This document shows positions 1 through 11,000 of a DNA stretch of 64,000 nucleotides, one piece after another; position 1 is the stretch's first letter; the number at the start of each line of letters is the position of its first letter. The DNA comes from Saccharophagus sp. K07 (GTDB lineage: Bacteria > Pseudomonadota > Gammaproteobacteria > Pseudomonadales > Cellvibrionaceae): positions 930,001 through 994,000 of the forward strand of contig NZ_QRAI01000001.1 in NCBI RefSeq assembly GCF_014336955.1, read 5' to 3'. A program made the translations under genes and the position numbers. The notes beneath the pieces are model-generated. The model was not told the DNA's origin and made no database searches. It saw only the letters and a program-made list of their open reading frames with translations.

Positions 1-290
1 CGCGGTCGATGGTATCCACCAGTTCCCACACAACAGTTTCCGCAGGACCTTCATTGCCAAAGCTTAATAAGCGGGCGGAAGGCGATGTGTAGGAAAGCTG
101 ATCAACCAATATGCCCGATGGACTGACCAGCAGAGGGGCTTGTTCCGGCAGCTCAGGTCCGCGCGATCCGAAAATCGCCAGCAGCACAGCAATCAGAATA
201 ATCAGGGTCAAAACATTGAGTACTGCGGTGCGCACCCAATTCAAACTGCGCCAAACCAATTTGGCCAGCCGCACTATAGGCGAGTGGTGT

Positions 291-307
<17 letters not shown>
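1..307 (-). CDS. sppA: Signal peptide peptidase SppA (protease IV), N-terminal part, cut by window edge
   Basis: Only the first 102 or so codons lie in the window; the gene runs off the left edge. The start is the ATG read from 307, with a GGAAA ribosome site 7 bases before it and a 17-base overlap with the end of the upstream DUF2069 gene. The protein opens with a short basic cytoplasmic stretch, one membrane helix (about residues 31-47, rich in L, I, V) and then the periplasmic start GPELPEQAPLLV..., ending near the ELVDTIDR segment typical of 67K-type SppA. The family cleaves leftover signal peptides in the inner membrane. The catalytic Ser/Lys region is outside the window, so activity cannot be judged. 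The call rests on the N-terminal pattern alone. Confidence 0.72.
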
Positions 308-1625
<1,318 letters not shown>

Positions 1626-1803
1626 GAGATCTATAGAACGTCTAAGTTAATAAGAAAGGCCACATTCTAGCCCGGATAAATTTTGTGGGCAGCGGGAATT
1701 TGGACTTCGCCGATATCAAATAAAAAGACGATCGGACGTCTCCGACATGCTGCGCATTTAATTCGCATGTTAACGACATCCGATCCAGAACTTTGGATGA
1801 GTC

Positions 1804-3123
1804 ATGCCTGCGATAACCGATCTGATTCCACTGAAATGGCGTCGCCCTCTGTATACCGTCGGGCGATTTTTCCGCAACCTCTCCACCGACTATGTTGCGC
1901 ACGACTGCTCCAAAAGTGCCGCCGCATTGACTTATCTTACCTTGTTTGCCCTGGTGCCGCTGATGACAGTGGTTTACGCGGTGTTTTCCTTGATTCCGGC
2001 ATTCGATGGTGTGGCGGAAAAGCTGCAGAGTGTTTTGTTTGTGCATTTCATTCCGGAGAGCGGCCGGGAACTGCAGAGCTATCTCACGGAATTCTCCGCC
2101 CATGCGCGCTCGCTGACCGGGGTGGGGGTAGGGATGCTGGTGGTTACCGCCTACTGGATGCTGACCAGCATCGAAAAGACGTTCAACAACATCTGGGGAG
2201 TTGCGCGACCGCGCAAAGGTTTTACCAGCTTCCTGTTGTACTGGGCGGTGCTGAGCATTGGTCCGTTGCTGCTCGGTGTCGGCCTTGCCATCAGTACTTA
2301 TGTGTTATCCCTGAAACTGGTGTTCAACAAGTGGGACACACTTGGCGTCAGCTCGGTCATATTCAGTGTATTGCCGTTTTGTCTGACGGTTATTGGTTTT
2401 GCTTTGCTGTTTGCTGCTGTCCCCAATTGTCGGGTGCCTTTTCGCCATGCGCTGATCGGTGGATTCACTACCGCCCTGGCGTTTCAAATATTGAAAGACG
2501 TTTTCAGTGAAGTGGTGGTGAGGTCGTCGATCCAAATCGTCTATGGCGCTTTTGCCGCAGTGCCGCTTTTTCTATTGTGGATCAATCTGGCGTGGACGGT
2601 GGTGCTCGCCGGAGCGATTCTGGTCCGCACTCTGGCGGAGCGCAGTTATGTGGTGCAGGAGAACAAGCTCAGCGACATGTTCGCGGCGCTTATGTGTTTG
2701 GAGCTATTGCGCGAACGCTGCCGTTCCGGGCGTACGGTATCGGATGGTGATTGTTACCGCATGGGAATAGGGGTAGTACATTGGCAGCGCCTGCGCACAA
2801 GCCTGGAAAAAGCCCACTGGCTCTCCCAAACCGCCAATGGCCGCTATGTGCTGATCCGCGATCTGCGCGATTTGACGCTTTGGGATTTGGCGAGTGTATT
2901 GAAGATCAGTTTGCAGGATCTGCAGGCCATGCCCTCCAAGTATGCCCTTGGAAACTGGCGCGAACCCTACCTGCAGCTCAGTCGCGAACTGGTTGATGAG
3001 GCACAGCGTATTCTGGGACGGTCACTGGAGGATTTGATGGTTGCGGCGAAGTCGTCGGAAGAAACTCAACCTCAGAGCGATTCGGAACACCCCGAGTTGC
3101 TGCTGCCACCGGGCAAACCTTAG
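1804..3123 (+). CDS. yihY: YihY/BrkB family inner-membrane protein
   Basis: A 439-residue membrane protein. Six hydrophobic helices occupy about residues 35-285, starting with AAALTYLTLFALVPLMTVVYA, which is the hallmark of the YihY/BrkB family (once mislabelled ribonuclease BN). A hydrophilic C-terminal domain of about 150 residues follows, longer than in the E. coli protein but usual in Pseudomonas-type members; its middle part resembles a winged-helix fold. The function is uncertain and a transport or envelope role has been suggested. It diverges from arsC, matching the known wrbA-arsC-yihY neighbourhood. The end is rich in S, E and Q and probably disordered. Confidence 0.88.
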   Translation: MPAITDLIPLKWRRPLYTVGRFFRNLSTDYVAHDCSKSAAALTYLTLFALVPLMTVVYAVFSLIPAFDGVAEKLQSVLFVHFIPESGRELQSYLTEFSAHARSLTGVGVGMLVVTAYWMLTSIEKTFNNIWGVARPRKGFTSFLLYWAVLSIGPLLLGVGLAISTYVLSLKLVFNKWDTLGVSSVIFSVLPFCLTVIGFALLFAAVPNCRVPFRHALIGGFTTALAFQILKDVFSEVVVRSSIQIVYGAFAAVPLFLLWINLAWTVVLAGAILVRTLAERSYVVQENKLSDMFAALMCLELLRERCRSGRTVSDGDCYRMGIGVVHWQRLRTSLEKAHWLSQTANGRYVLIRDLRDLTLWDLASVLKISLQDLQAMPSKYALGNWREPYLQLSRELVDEAQRILGRSLEDLMVAAKSSEETQPQSDSEHPELLLPPGKP

Positions 3124-3244
3124 CGCGGACGATTGTTAAACTGCTGGGTACTGGTGACAGCGCAAAGATTTGTAATAATCCGGCCAAGTTTGTTTCTCCG
3201 TCTATACTAAGCAGTATCACAGCGGTCCTGATTTCCCCCGTTCT

Positions 3245-3610
3245 ATGGCAATACCTTTACTGATATGTGATGACTCCAGCATGGCGCGCAAGCAGGTTGC
3301 CAAGTCGCTGCCAGAGAGTTGGGACGTGAGCATTACTTACGCCAGCAATGGGGTAGAGGCGCTGGCAGCTATTCGGCAGGGCAAGGGTGAAATCGTCTTT
3401 CTGGATCTCACAATGCCGGAAATGGACGGTTTTAGCGTGCTGGATGCCATCCGCAAAGAAGACCTCAAAACCGTTGTCATTGTTATATCCGGCGATATCC
3501 AACCCGTTGCGCGCGAGCGAGTGTTGCAGCTCGGTGCGATTGACTTCATTAAAAAGCCTATAGATCAGGACAAGCTGCGCGAAACCCTTCTGGCGTTTGG
3601 GCTGCTCTAA
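3245..3610 (+). CDS. Single-domain (CheY-like) response regulator
   Basis: A 121-residue protein that is only a receiver domain. The acidic pocket is DD at residues 9-10, the phospho-acceptor is Asp54 in FLDLTMPEMDG, the switch Ser lies in VISGD (about 83) and the conserved Lys in FIKKPI (about 103). No output domain is present, so it must act by protein contact, as in chemotaxis or a phosphorelay. The usual partner genes (cheC-like or a histidine kinase) are not adjacent: avtA follows in the same direction after 68 bases. Its kinase cannot be told from this window. Confidence 0.88.
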   Translation: MAIPLLICDDSSMARKQVAKSLPESWDVSITYASNGVEALAAIRQGKGEIVFLDLTMPEMDGFSVLDAIRKEDLKTVVIVISGDIQPVARERVLQLGAIDFIKKPIDQDKLRETLLAFGLL

Positions 3611-3678
3611 TACCTGCTTCCCTTTTTTGCGGAGAGGGCGTTCGGTAAGATGCCTGCCCCGTCACTCGGTTAAGCACT

Positions 3679-4947
3679 ATGAACCTTTCTCATTTGGGAA
3701 ACCTTTCCCATTTTGGCCAGCTTCTGGCACAAGACTCGCCGATCGTGCAACTGATGGAGGATCTGGGTGAAGCTCTGAGCCGCAATCCGGATATCCTGTT
3801 TCTCGGTGGTGGCAACCCCGCGCAAGTGCTCGAGGCGCAACAATGTTTTCAGAAGCATCTGCAGGCGCTCGCTGCGGATTCCAAAGCGACCAGTGATTTA
3901 TTGGGTGTGTATCCAGCACCACAGGGGGCGGATTCCACCTTGCAGGCGTTGGCGGATTTTTTTGCGCTGGAATGTGGCTGGCGGGTTTCGCCAGCGAATA
4001 TTGCGCTGGTCAGCGGCAGCCAGCTCGCGTTTTTTATTTTGCTCAACCTTTTTGCCGGACAGACATCTGACGGCGGGCAGCGGCAGGTTTTATTGCCGCT
4101 GGTGCCAGAGTATCTGGGATATTCCGCGCAAGGCTTGCAACACGATTTTTTTCAGGCGCGCAAACCGCTTCTCAAGCTCACGCAACCGAATCGCTTTAAA
4201 TACGCACTCGATGCGGAACACCTCGATATAGACGCAACCGTCGGCTCTATGTGCGTCACTCGCCCGACCAATCCTTCCGGCAATTTATTGACCAGCGCAG
4301 AAATGGAAAAACTTGCCGCCGCAGCGCGCGCAGCGAATATTCCGTTGATCGTCGATATCGCCTACGGCACGCCATTCCCGGGATTGGTGTACGAAGCCTG
4401 CGAAAATCCCTGGCGTCCAGGCATGATCAATGTAATGAGTCTATCCAAACTCGGTCTGCCGGGCGTGCGCACCGCGATCGTGATAGCGGATGAACCCATT
4501 ATTCACTGGGTGGCCCGCGCCAATACCATTATGAGTCTGGCCAATGGCAATCTCGGGCCAGCTTTGTTGGAACGCTTGATTCGCAGCGGTGATCTGGCTC
4601 GTCTCGGACACACAACTCTGCCGGATTTTTACCGCGGCCAGCGCGACTTTCTGGTCGATGCTTTGGATAAAGCGCTCAACGGCTTGCCATACCGGATTCA
4701 CGAACCTCAGGGGGCATTTTTTGTATGGCTCTGGTTTGAAGGTCTGCCGGTCAGCAGCCAAGTGCTTTACGAGAATCTGAAAAAACTCGGCGTGCTGGTG
4801 ATGGCGGGAGAACCGTTTTTCTTCGGTTGGGAGAAGAGCTGGCCGCATGCGCGGCAATGCCTGCGTTTGACCTATTGCCAACCGGAAGAAGTTCTTGCGC
4901 AAGCTGCGCAGATCATTGCCGCGGAAGCGCGCCGTTTGTTCGGCTGA
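3679..4947 (+). CDS. avtA: Valine--pyruvate aminotransferase
   Basis: A 422-residue fold-type I PLP aminotransferase. The N-terminus (MEDLGEAL, then FLGGGNPAQV) is characteristic of AvtA rather than of other class I enzymes. The PLP lysine is in SLSKLGLPGVRTA near residue 256, and the substrate Arg lies in the C-terminal LRLTYC segment. It interconverts valine and pyruvate with 2-oxoisovalerate and alanine. That links it functionally with ilvIH at 26.1-28.3 kb, although the genes are far apart. The start MNLSHLG is the first ATG after the regulator gene and fits the family length. Confidence 0.9.
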   Translation: MNLSHLGNLSHFGQLLAQDSPIVQLMEDLGEALSRNPDILFLGGGNPAQVLEAQQCFQKHLQALAADSKATSDLLGVYPAPQGADSTLQALADFFALECGWRVSPANIALVSGSQLAFFILLNLFAGQTSDGGQRQVLLPLVPEYLGYSAQGLQHDFFQARKPLLKLTQPNRFKYALDAEHLDIDATVGSMCVTRPTNPSGNLLTSAEMEKLAAAARAANIPLIVDIAYGTPFPGLVYEACENPWRPGMINVMSLSKLGLPGVRTAIVIADEPIIHWVARANTIMSLANGNLGPALLERLIRSGDLARLGHTTLPDFYRGQRDFLVDALDKALNGLPYRIHEPQGAFFVWLWFEGLPVSSQVLYENLKKLGVLVMAGEPFFFGWEKSWPHARQCLRLTYCQPEEVLAQAAQIIAAEARRLFG

Positions 4948-5265
4948 TAGGAGTGGTACAAGCCATTCCTAATCCTCTGATTAACCCTAAACCAAGCCAG
5001 GCTCTAAGTTATGGCTGTCGCCTCAATCTACCTCGCGCCAAATAAGACCTAAGAATCTTTTCTATCAAAAATCGCCTTATTTCCTTCGGTTATTAGGAAA
5101 AACCTTTCTTATCACGCTTATCGCCACTTTAGCCCGCTGGTCTTTCGCGCCCGTCGGGTGCTGTGAGGCTGCTCTAGTGTTATTTGGCGGGCTTCGTTTT
5201 TGCGCGAGGTGCGCCTGAACACCCGATTTGGGTAAGCCCAGAACACCTAATGAGAGTTGGCATCC
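4948..5265. other. Intergenic region upstream of the minor pilin operon
   Basis: These 318 bases separate avtA from the first minor pilin gene and must hold the operon promoter. I see no convincing gene. A weak sigma-54-like pair (GG at 5190-5191, GC at 5202-5203, correct 10-base spacing) is present, but the flanking bases match the consensus poorly. A GAGAG ribosome site at 5252-5256 serves the ATG at 5266. The avtA stop is not followed by a clear terminator. Confidence 0.5.
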
Positions 5266-5829
5266 ATGAGCAGTTCCAATAGCAAGCAGCGCGGTTTCAC
5301 CCTGTTGGAAGTATTTTCAGTGGTGGTTGTAAGTGGGGTGCTGGCGATGGCGAGCATGCCGCTCATCCAGGATTACAAACAACATCATGCTGCTGCGAGC
5401 ATCCAGCAAAAATTCGCTGAGACTTTGACATTGGCGCGCGAACGGGCGGTTGGTGCTGGAGAAGCCACTTATGTCTGCGCAAGTCGGGATGGCAAAACCT
5501 GCGGCGGTGACTGGACCGACGGTTGGTTGGTCTATCAGGGAGGAGCGGCGAAACAGCTCGGTGAAGCTGTGCAAGACGAGGAAGTCATTCTGCAAGTCAA
5601 AAACGAAGATGTTTCCATTCCATTTCATGTCTTGAATGAAAATTTTGGTCGCGTAGCGGAAATTCGTTTTGACAATCGCGGATTTAATGCAGCGCAACAG
5701 CGCTTGATGGCGTTGAATTGCGATTCCAGCAGTCTGGCTGGAAAAGAAGCCATATTTGTCGAACGCAGCGGACGAGTGCGGATTGGTAAAAATTCCGAGG
5801 ATGCGGATTTTTCCTGCCCCCAAGTGTGA
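5266..5829 (+). CDS. fimU: Type IV pilus minor pilin, GspH/FimT-FimU type
   Basis: A 187-residue prepilin. The leader ends in RG and is followed by FTLLEVFSVVVVSG, so PilD should cut after Gly and methylate the Phe; the Glu at +5 is present. The rest fits the GspH/FimT domain with paired cysteines in the globular part (CASRDGKTC, and C-x-x-S-S near the end). As first gene of the pilV-W-X-Y1-E operon it occupies the FimU position, and FimU-type pilins help prime pilus assembly at the tip. I start at ATG 5266, which has GAGAG 9 bases upstream, rather than at TTG 5257. The symbol is by position; fimT is an alternative. Confidence 0.82.
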   Translation: MSSSNSKQRGFTLLEVFSVVVVSGVLAMASMPLIQDYKQHHAAASIQQKFAETLTLARERAVGAGEATYVCASRDGKTCGGDWTDGWLVYQGGAAKQLGEAVQDEEVILQVKNEDVSIPFHVLNENFGRVAEIRFDNRGFNAAQQRLMALNCDSSSLAGKEAIFVERSGRVRIGKNSEDADFSCPQV

Positions 5830-5839
5830 TAGGTGATTT

Positions 5840-6316
5840 ATGAACCGTTTACGCCGTAATGAAGTCGGTTCCTCTCTGGTTGAAGTTGTCGTTGCATTGT
5901 TTGTACTTGCGGTGGGAATGCTGGGCGTATTGTCCATGCAAGTCAAATCCATGCAGTTCAATCAAAGCGCTTATTACTACACGCAGGCGGTTTATCTCGC
6001 CAACGAAATTCTCGAGCACATGCGTTCCAGTCCTGGTATTGCCAATACCTATTTAATTGGCCTGGAAGAAGCTGCTCCCACCGCCAGTAAAAATTGCAAT
6101 GACACCAGTGTCACTTGCTCTCCTGCCGAATTGCGCAATTTCAATTTGAAACAATGGCGCGACAACGTGACCAGCACTCTGGTATCCGGCAAAGCATCGG
6201 TGCAGCGCGTCGGTGATTTTTATGCGATTACGGTTCAGTTCGACGATTCCCGCAGCTCAACCAAAAAGGACGGGACGCCGGAATTGAGTGAATATGTCTT
6301 GATGACGGAGATTTAA
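5840..6316 (+). CDS. pilV: Type IV pilus minor pilin PilV
   Basis: A 158-residue prepilin-like protein. The leader ends NEVG and is followed by SSLVEVVVALFVLAVGMLG, a variant of the PilV start with Glu at +5, and then by QVKSMQFNQSAYYYTQA, typical of PilV. Two close cysteines (CNDTSVTC) may form a disulfide. With FimU, PilW, PilX and PilE it is thought to form the tip complex that carries PilY1. It starts 10 bases after fimU, and its stop overlaps the start of pilW (TAATG). Confidence 0.88.
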   Translation: MNRLRRNEVGSSLVEVVVALFVLAVGMLGVLSMQVKSMQFNQSAYYYTQAVYLANEILEHMRSSPGIANTYLIGLEEAAPTASKNCNDTSVTCSPAELRNFNLKQWRDNVTSTLVSGKASVQRVGDFYAITVQFDDSRSSTKKDGTPELSEYVLMTEI

Positions 6317-7416
6317 TGATGAGTATCTCCTGCTATGGCAACCGGTCACGGAGATGCCAAAACGGTCTTTCGGTAGTTGAACTGTTGGTATCGCTGGTTA
6401 TAGGTATGGCGGTGATCGCCGGCTCTGTTCAAGTTGTCGTATCAAGCAAACGCAATTTTCTCGACCAGGATGAAGTGTCTTTTATTCAAGCCAATGCGCG
6501 TTATGCGTTGGATTTGGTGAGTAAAGATATTCGCATGGCGGGCTATCTTGGCTGCGCTACAAAAAATTCTGTACAGCTTGCAAACTCCGTTAAAGATGAT
6601 GCAGGTGGTTATATTTCTCTTTACGGCATCAAAGGATTTGAAGGCGAAACCAACACCGACGATTTTCCCGCAGATTTTAAAGATTTGGTTAAAGCTGGAA
6701 CCGACGGAATTTTGATCCGTCGTGCCGCAGATGCTGGCGAGTTGGATGTCAAAAGTCACGTGCCAACTTCGGCCACCATACAACTTTGGGAAAATCACAA
6801 TTATGCCCCTGGCAGCACTTTGATGATCGCAGATGGAAATTGCAGAAATGTCGGTCTCTTTCAGGTCAGTGGCCCAAGCGGTTTGCCTTCTAATCAAATT
6901 ATTCACGATATGGGTGCAGGTAATTGCACCAAGCTTATTCGCGGAGATTTTGTCTGTGATGCCAGCTGTACTGCGACCTCATGCGGCACGGCCAATATAG
7001 CTACAGGAGAGTATGGCCCTGGTTCAAAAGTGATGGAATTTGTTGCGCACGCTTATTATGTCGGTGAATCCACTATGGTGCCGGGAATGCCAGCGTTATT
7101 TCGCCAAGTGTTTAACGCAAATGGAGCGCCAGGCACAGCTGCTGAAGAAATTGCATTGGGCGTTGAAGATATGGAAATTCTCTACGGTCTCGATACCAAC
7201 AACGACGGCAATGTGGATCAATTGCGCAAAGCCAGTGAGATTGCCAATGATGCCGAATGGGACAAAGTGATCAGTGTGAAACTCAGCTTGGTTTTCCGCT
7301 CGCAAATGCCGGTTCTCAACACGGAAGAAACCAGAGTTTTGGCTGATACCGAATACAAAGATCGCTATATGCGGCAAGTCGTCAACTCCACGGTCCGCAT
7401 TCGCAATAGGGGGTGA
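6316..7416 (+). CDS. pilW: Type IV pilus minor pilin PilW
   Basis: A 366-residue prepilin-like protein of the length expected for PilW. The N-terminal helix is GLSVVELLVSLVIGMAVIAG, with Gly before the cut and Glu at +5. Residue order (FIQANARYALDLVSKDIRMAGYLGC) matches PilW. Near the C-terminus is a calcium-loop-like stretch, DTNNDGNVD (about nt 7195-7221). Four cysteines (CDASCTATSC and its surroundings) suggest disulfides. The start overlaps the pilV stop by 1 base; a second ATG directly follows it, so the exact start is uncertain by one codon. Confidence 0.9.
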   Translation: MMSISCYGNRSRRCQNGLSVVELLVSLVIGMAVIAGSVQVVVSSKRNFLDQDEVSFIQANARYALDLVSKDIRMAGYLGCATKNSVQLANSVKDDAGGYISLYGIKGFEGETNTDDFPADFKDLVKAGTDGILIRRAADAGELDVKSHVPTSATIQLWENHNYAPGSTLMIADGNCRNVGLFQVSGPSGLPSNQIIHDMGAGNCTKLIRGDFVCDASCTATSCGTANIATGEYGPGSKVMEFVAHAYYVGESTMVPGMPALFRQVFNANGAPGTAAEEIALGVEDMEILYGLDTNNDGNVDQLRKASEIANDAEWDKVISVKLSLVFRSQMPVLNTEETRVLADTEYKDRYMRQVVNSTVRIRNRG

Positions 7417-7418
7417 TC

Positions 7419-8072
7419 ATGTGTTGGCTGCAACAAAAACCAAATATCGTGCATGTTGGCAGAGGTAAACAATCCGGCACTGCATTAATTGTAAGCTTGA
7501 TTATTCTGGCCGTGGTAACGCTGCTCGGCGTGACCAGCATGAAATCATCCAATACCGATCTGAAATTGGCGGCGAGTCAGCGCGATAGAGGTGTAGCGTT
7601 CGAGGCAGCGGAAGCCGCGTTGGTGATTGTGGAAAGCAATCTGGCTAATAGTCCTCCCAACAGAGAAAAATTATTTTCAACCTGCAGCGGGTCCGGGTGT
7701 TACAACGAAACCTGCAATGATGGTTTGTGTTTTGCGGGCAATTATCTGGCGACGGATACCGAAATTGATTGTCAGGTGGCGGATTCTTCCGAACGTCGAG
7801 TCGATTTCTGGAGTGATGCGACATTGAAAGTGTGGGAAACAGAAGGTCGCTACAAAACTGTCAAAATTGATAATTTGAAAACCGATGTGAAATACATAGT
7901 GGAATTTTTGTGTTTTGTTCCGCGGGACGCCGATACTCCTTTTGATGAAGCGGATTCACTGACCTGGAACAACGGAGCGCCTTTATTCCGAATTACGGCA
8001 TTGGCGCAAGGCAATGGCGGCAGGGCGTCGGTAGCTTTGCAATCCACATACAAAGTATTGAACGGGTTCTGA
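7419..8072 (+). CDS. pilX: Type IV pilus minor pilin PilX
   Basis: A 217-residue PilX-family protein. After a basic N-terminus comes the helix GTALIVSLIILAVVTLLGVTSMKSS, then LAASQRDRGVAFEAAEAALV, the AAEAAL signature of PilX. Like other PilX proteins it lacks the usual +5 Glu of major pilins. The ATG at 7419, with GGGGG just upstream, is preferred to the GTG at 7413 that would overlap the pilW stop. It is part of the tip-priming complex. Several cysteine pairs in the middle (CSGSGCYNETC) suggest an oxidised periplasmic fold. Confidence 0.88.
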   Translation: MCWLQQKPNIVHVGRGKQSGTALIVSLIILAVVTLLGVTSMKSSNTDLKLAASQRDRGVAFEAAEAALVIVESNLANSPPNREKLFSTCSGSGCYNETCNDGLCFAGNYLATDTEIDCQVADSSERRVDFWSDATLKVWETEGRYKTVKIDNLKTDVKYIVEFLCFVPRDADTPFDEADSLTWNNGAPLFRITALAQGNGGRASVALQSTYKVLNGF

Positions 8073-8088
8073 GGCCGAGGTGCAGTTT

Positions 8089-11000
8089 ATGAAAAAAAGA
8101 AAATTATTGGATGCAGCTCGAAAATTTATTGCGTTCAGCGTAGGGTTGGGTGTTGTCTCGCCTATGATGGCAAGTGCACAAACCATTGCGGATTACGCTT
8201 CAGTGCCACCTCTGCTGGCGGAAAGCGCTACACCCATGGTGATGTTGGCCATGTCCAACGATCATCAGTTGTTTTATAAAGCCTATACCGATTACGACGA
8301 TCTGGATGGTGACGGCTATGCCGACACCACCTATAAAAACAGCATTGAATACGTTGGTTATTTCGATAGCAACAAATGTTACGTCTACGATACGACCAAC
8401 AAGCTTTTTGTCCCTGTTGCACTGACAAATAACAGGTATTGCAATAAAACTACCCACAATCAGTGGAGTGGAAACTTCCTCAACTGGGCGACCATGACGC
8501 GCATCGATGAAGTGCGCAAAGTTCTCTATGGCGGATATCGTTCGATAGATTCAGATAGCGCGACGGTTTTGGAGCGTTCATTTTTGCCGAATGACGCCCA
8601 CAGTTTTGCCAAATATTACAACGGTACGGATCTGAACAAATTAACGCCTTTTGGTACAGCTACGACTGGAATGGATACCGATACCAGCGGCATTACTATT
8701 TGTAATACAACGCGAGAATCCAGTGCTGGTGGTGTTATCTCGCAAAGTTCCACCAAACCGCCGTTGGCGCGTGTGGTGAAGGGAAATTATTCGCTGTGGG
8801 CTGCCAACGAACGTTACCAGTGCTTGTACTCCGAGGAGCAATCCGCGACCAATAGCAACCAATATTCGGTTACAGGATTGCGGGCAAAGAGTTCGAATCC
8901 ATCAACCAATGATCGAATGAAAGAGGCAGATGGCACTACTGTGCCGGATTATGTGGTGCGGGTGTCCGTGTGCGTGGATGGTTTGGTCGGTGGTGAAGAT
9001 TGCAAACAATATCCAAACGGCAATTACAAACCCATAGGCATTTTGCAGCGCTTTGGTGACAACCAATCGGTTATGTGGGGGCTGTTGACTGGCTCCTATA
9101 AGAAAAACAAATCTGGCGGTGTATTGCGCAAAAATATTGGTTTTATTACGGATGAAATCAACACAACAACCGACGGAACCTTTAAAAGTGCGCCGGCCAC
9201 TGGTGGCATTATCAATACAATCGACAAATTGCGCTTGGCGAATTACCGATTCGGTAAAGACAAGTCGTCAGGAAACGATGACGGATCCTATAACTCCACC
9301 GACAAGTGCGCATGGGGTAAAAACAGTTTCAAAGACGGCGAGTGTACCAACTGGGGCAACCCGTTTACCGAAATTCTGCTGGAATGCTACCGCTATTTTG
9401 CCGGCAAAGGACCGAATAGCTCGTTTGATGCGGACGACAGCTCTCTGATTTCAGGTCTGACTCGGCAGACATCCTGGAAAAATCCACAAAATGCAGATAC
9501 AGCATGTGCCAGCCTCAACGTTATCGCATTTAATGCCAGTACGGTTTCCTACGATAACGATCAATTGGATGGCGTCAGCGATTTGAATACCAATAAAACA
9601 GCGCGCCAACTTACCAAGATCGTCGGCGATGGTGAGGGAATTACCGATCAATACTATTTCGTCGGAACAAATGGTGGCACTGGAGACAATGCCAATCAGC
9701 TTTGTACCGCGAAACAAGTCACCGATCTCGGTTTAGTAACAGGTACTTGCCCTGATGCACCGCGCCTTAGTGGTTCTTATCTCGCTGCAGGGCTTGCTTA
9801 TCACGCCAATACAGCAGATTTGCGCCCTGATATTGACGATAAACAATCGGTTACGACTTATGGTGTGACCCTGGCGCCCGCGTTACCAAATGTGGCTCTG
9901 ACGGCGCCCGGTGGCAAACGCGTTTCAATTTTGCCTGCCTGCCGCAATTCTGAAATCGGTGGCAATTGCGGTCTGGTGGACTTTAAAGTGGTTTCGCAAT
10001 CTGTCACACCAGAAAAATTGACCGGTAAGTTCTATGTAAACTGGGAAGATAGTGAGCAGGGCGGTGACTATGACCAGGATGTGTCCGGTGTCCTGACCTA
10101 CGAGTTAACATCGACTCAACTGAAAATCACCACAGACGTATTTGAGTCTTCAACGCCCTATAAAATGGGGTTTGGATTTATTGTTGCCGGTACTACCAAC
10201 GATGGTTTCCACAGTCTTTCGGGGGTCAATGGCTACAGCGGTTACGGCTGTACTAACTGCCAAGAGGGTGATTCCGCAAAAAGCAAAACATTTACTCTCG
10301 GTACATCAACAGTCGGTTCTTCCATTGTCAAATTGTTGGAACAGCCGCTGTATTACGCGGCGAAGTGGGGCGGTTTTGTTGATATCGATGGCGATGGTAA
10401 GCCCAATCTCGCCAAAGAATGGGATCAGCGCAATAACATAACCGGCGAAAGTGGTTCGGACGGTCAACCGGATACTTATTTCTATGCTACCAGTCCCAAC
10501 CAATTGAAAAATCAACTGACCAATATTCTGGTATCAATTCTGGATCGCACAGCATCTGGAACATCAGCTGCAGTGGTTGCGAATACCGGAACCGGTGAAG
10601 GGGCGATTTATCAAGCCCTTTACAATCCGCGTTTCAGTGCGGCCAATGGTGTAGATGCGGTGGATTGGGTGGGTACACTCAATGCACTGTTTATCGATAC
10701 CTACGGTTTTATTCGCGAAGACAATGCTGAGCCAAAAGGAAAGCTGACTGTTGAAGATAATATCGTCGATATTTTCTATAACCCGGTCAGCCAAAAAACT
10801 CAGGTGCAACGTTATTCCGCAATGGCGGATGGTTCTCAAGGCGAAGCTATTGGAGCGCCTGTCGATGTACTCGACATCAAACCCATCTGGAGCGCCCGTG
10901 ATGAATTAGGCAAAGTCACGGATTACGTTACGCAAAGAGCAAAATATTCCGATATCGCGAACAGTGGTCGTTACATCTTCACGAGTATCGACCTTGATGG

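Noticed and set aside
5188-5204. Sigma-54-like promoter upstream of fimU
   Set aside because: GG and GC have correct spacing, but most other consensus bases fail. PilR control of this operon is not supported by it.
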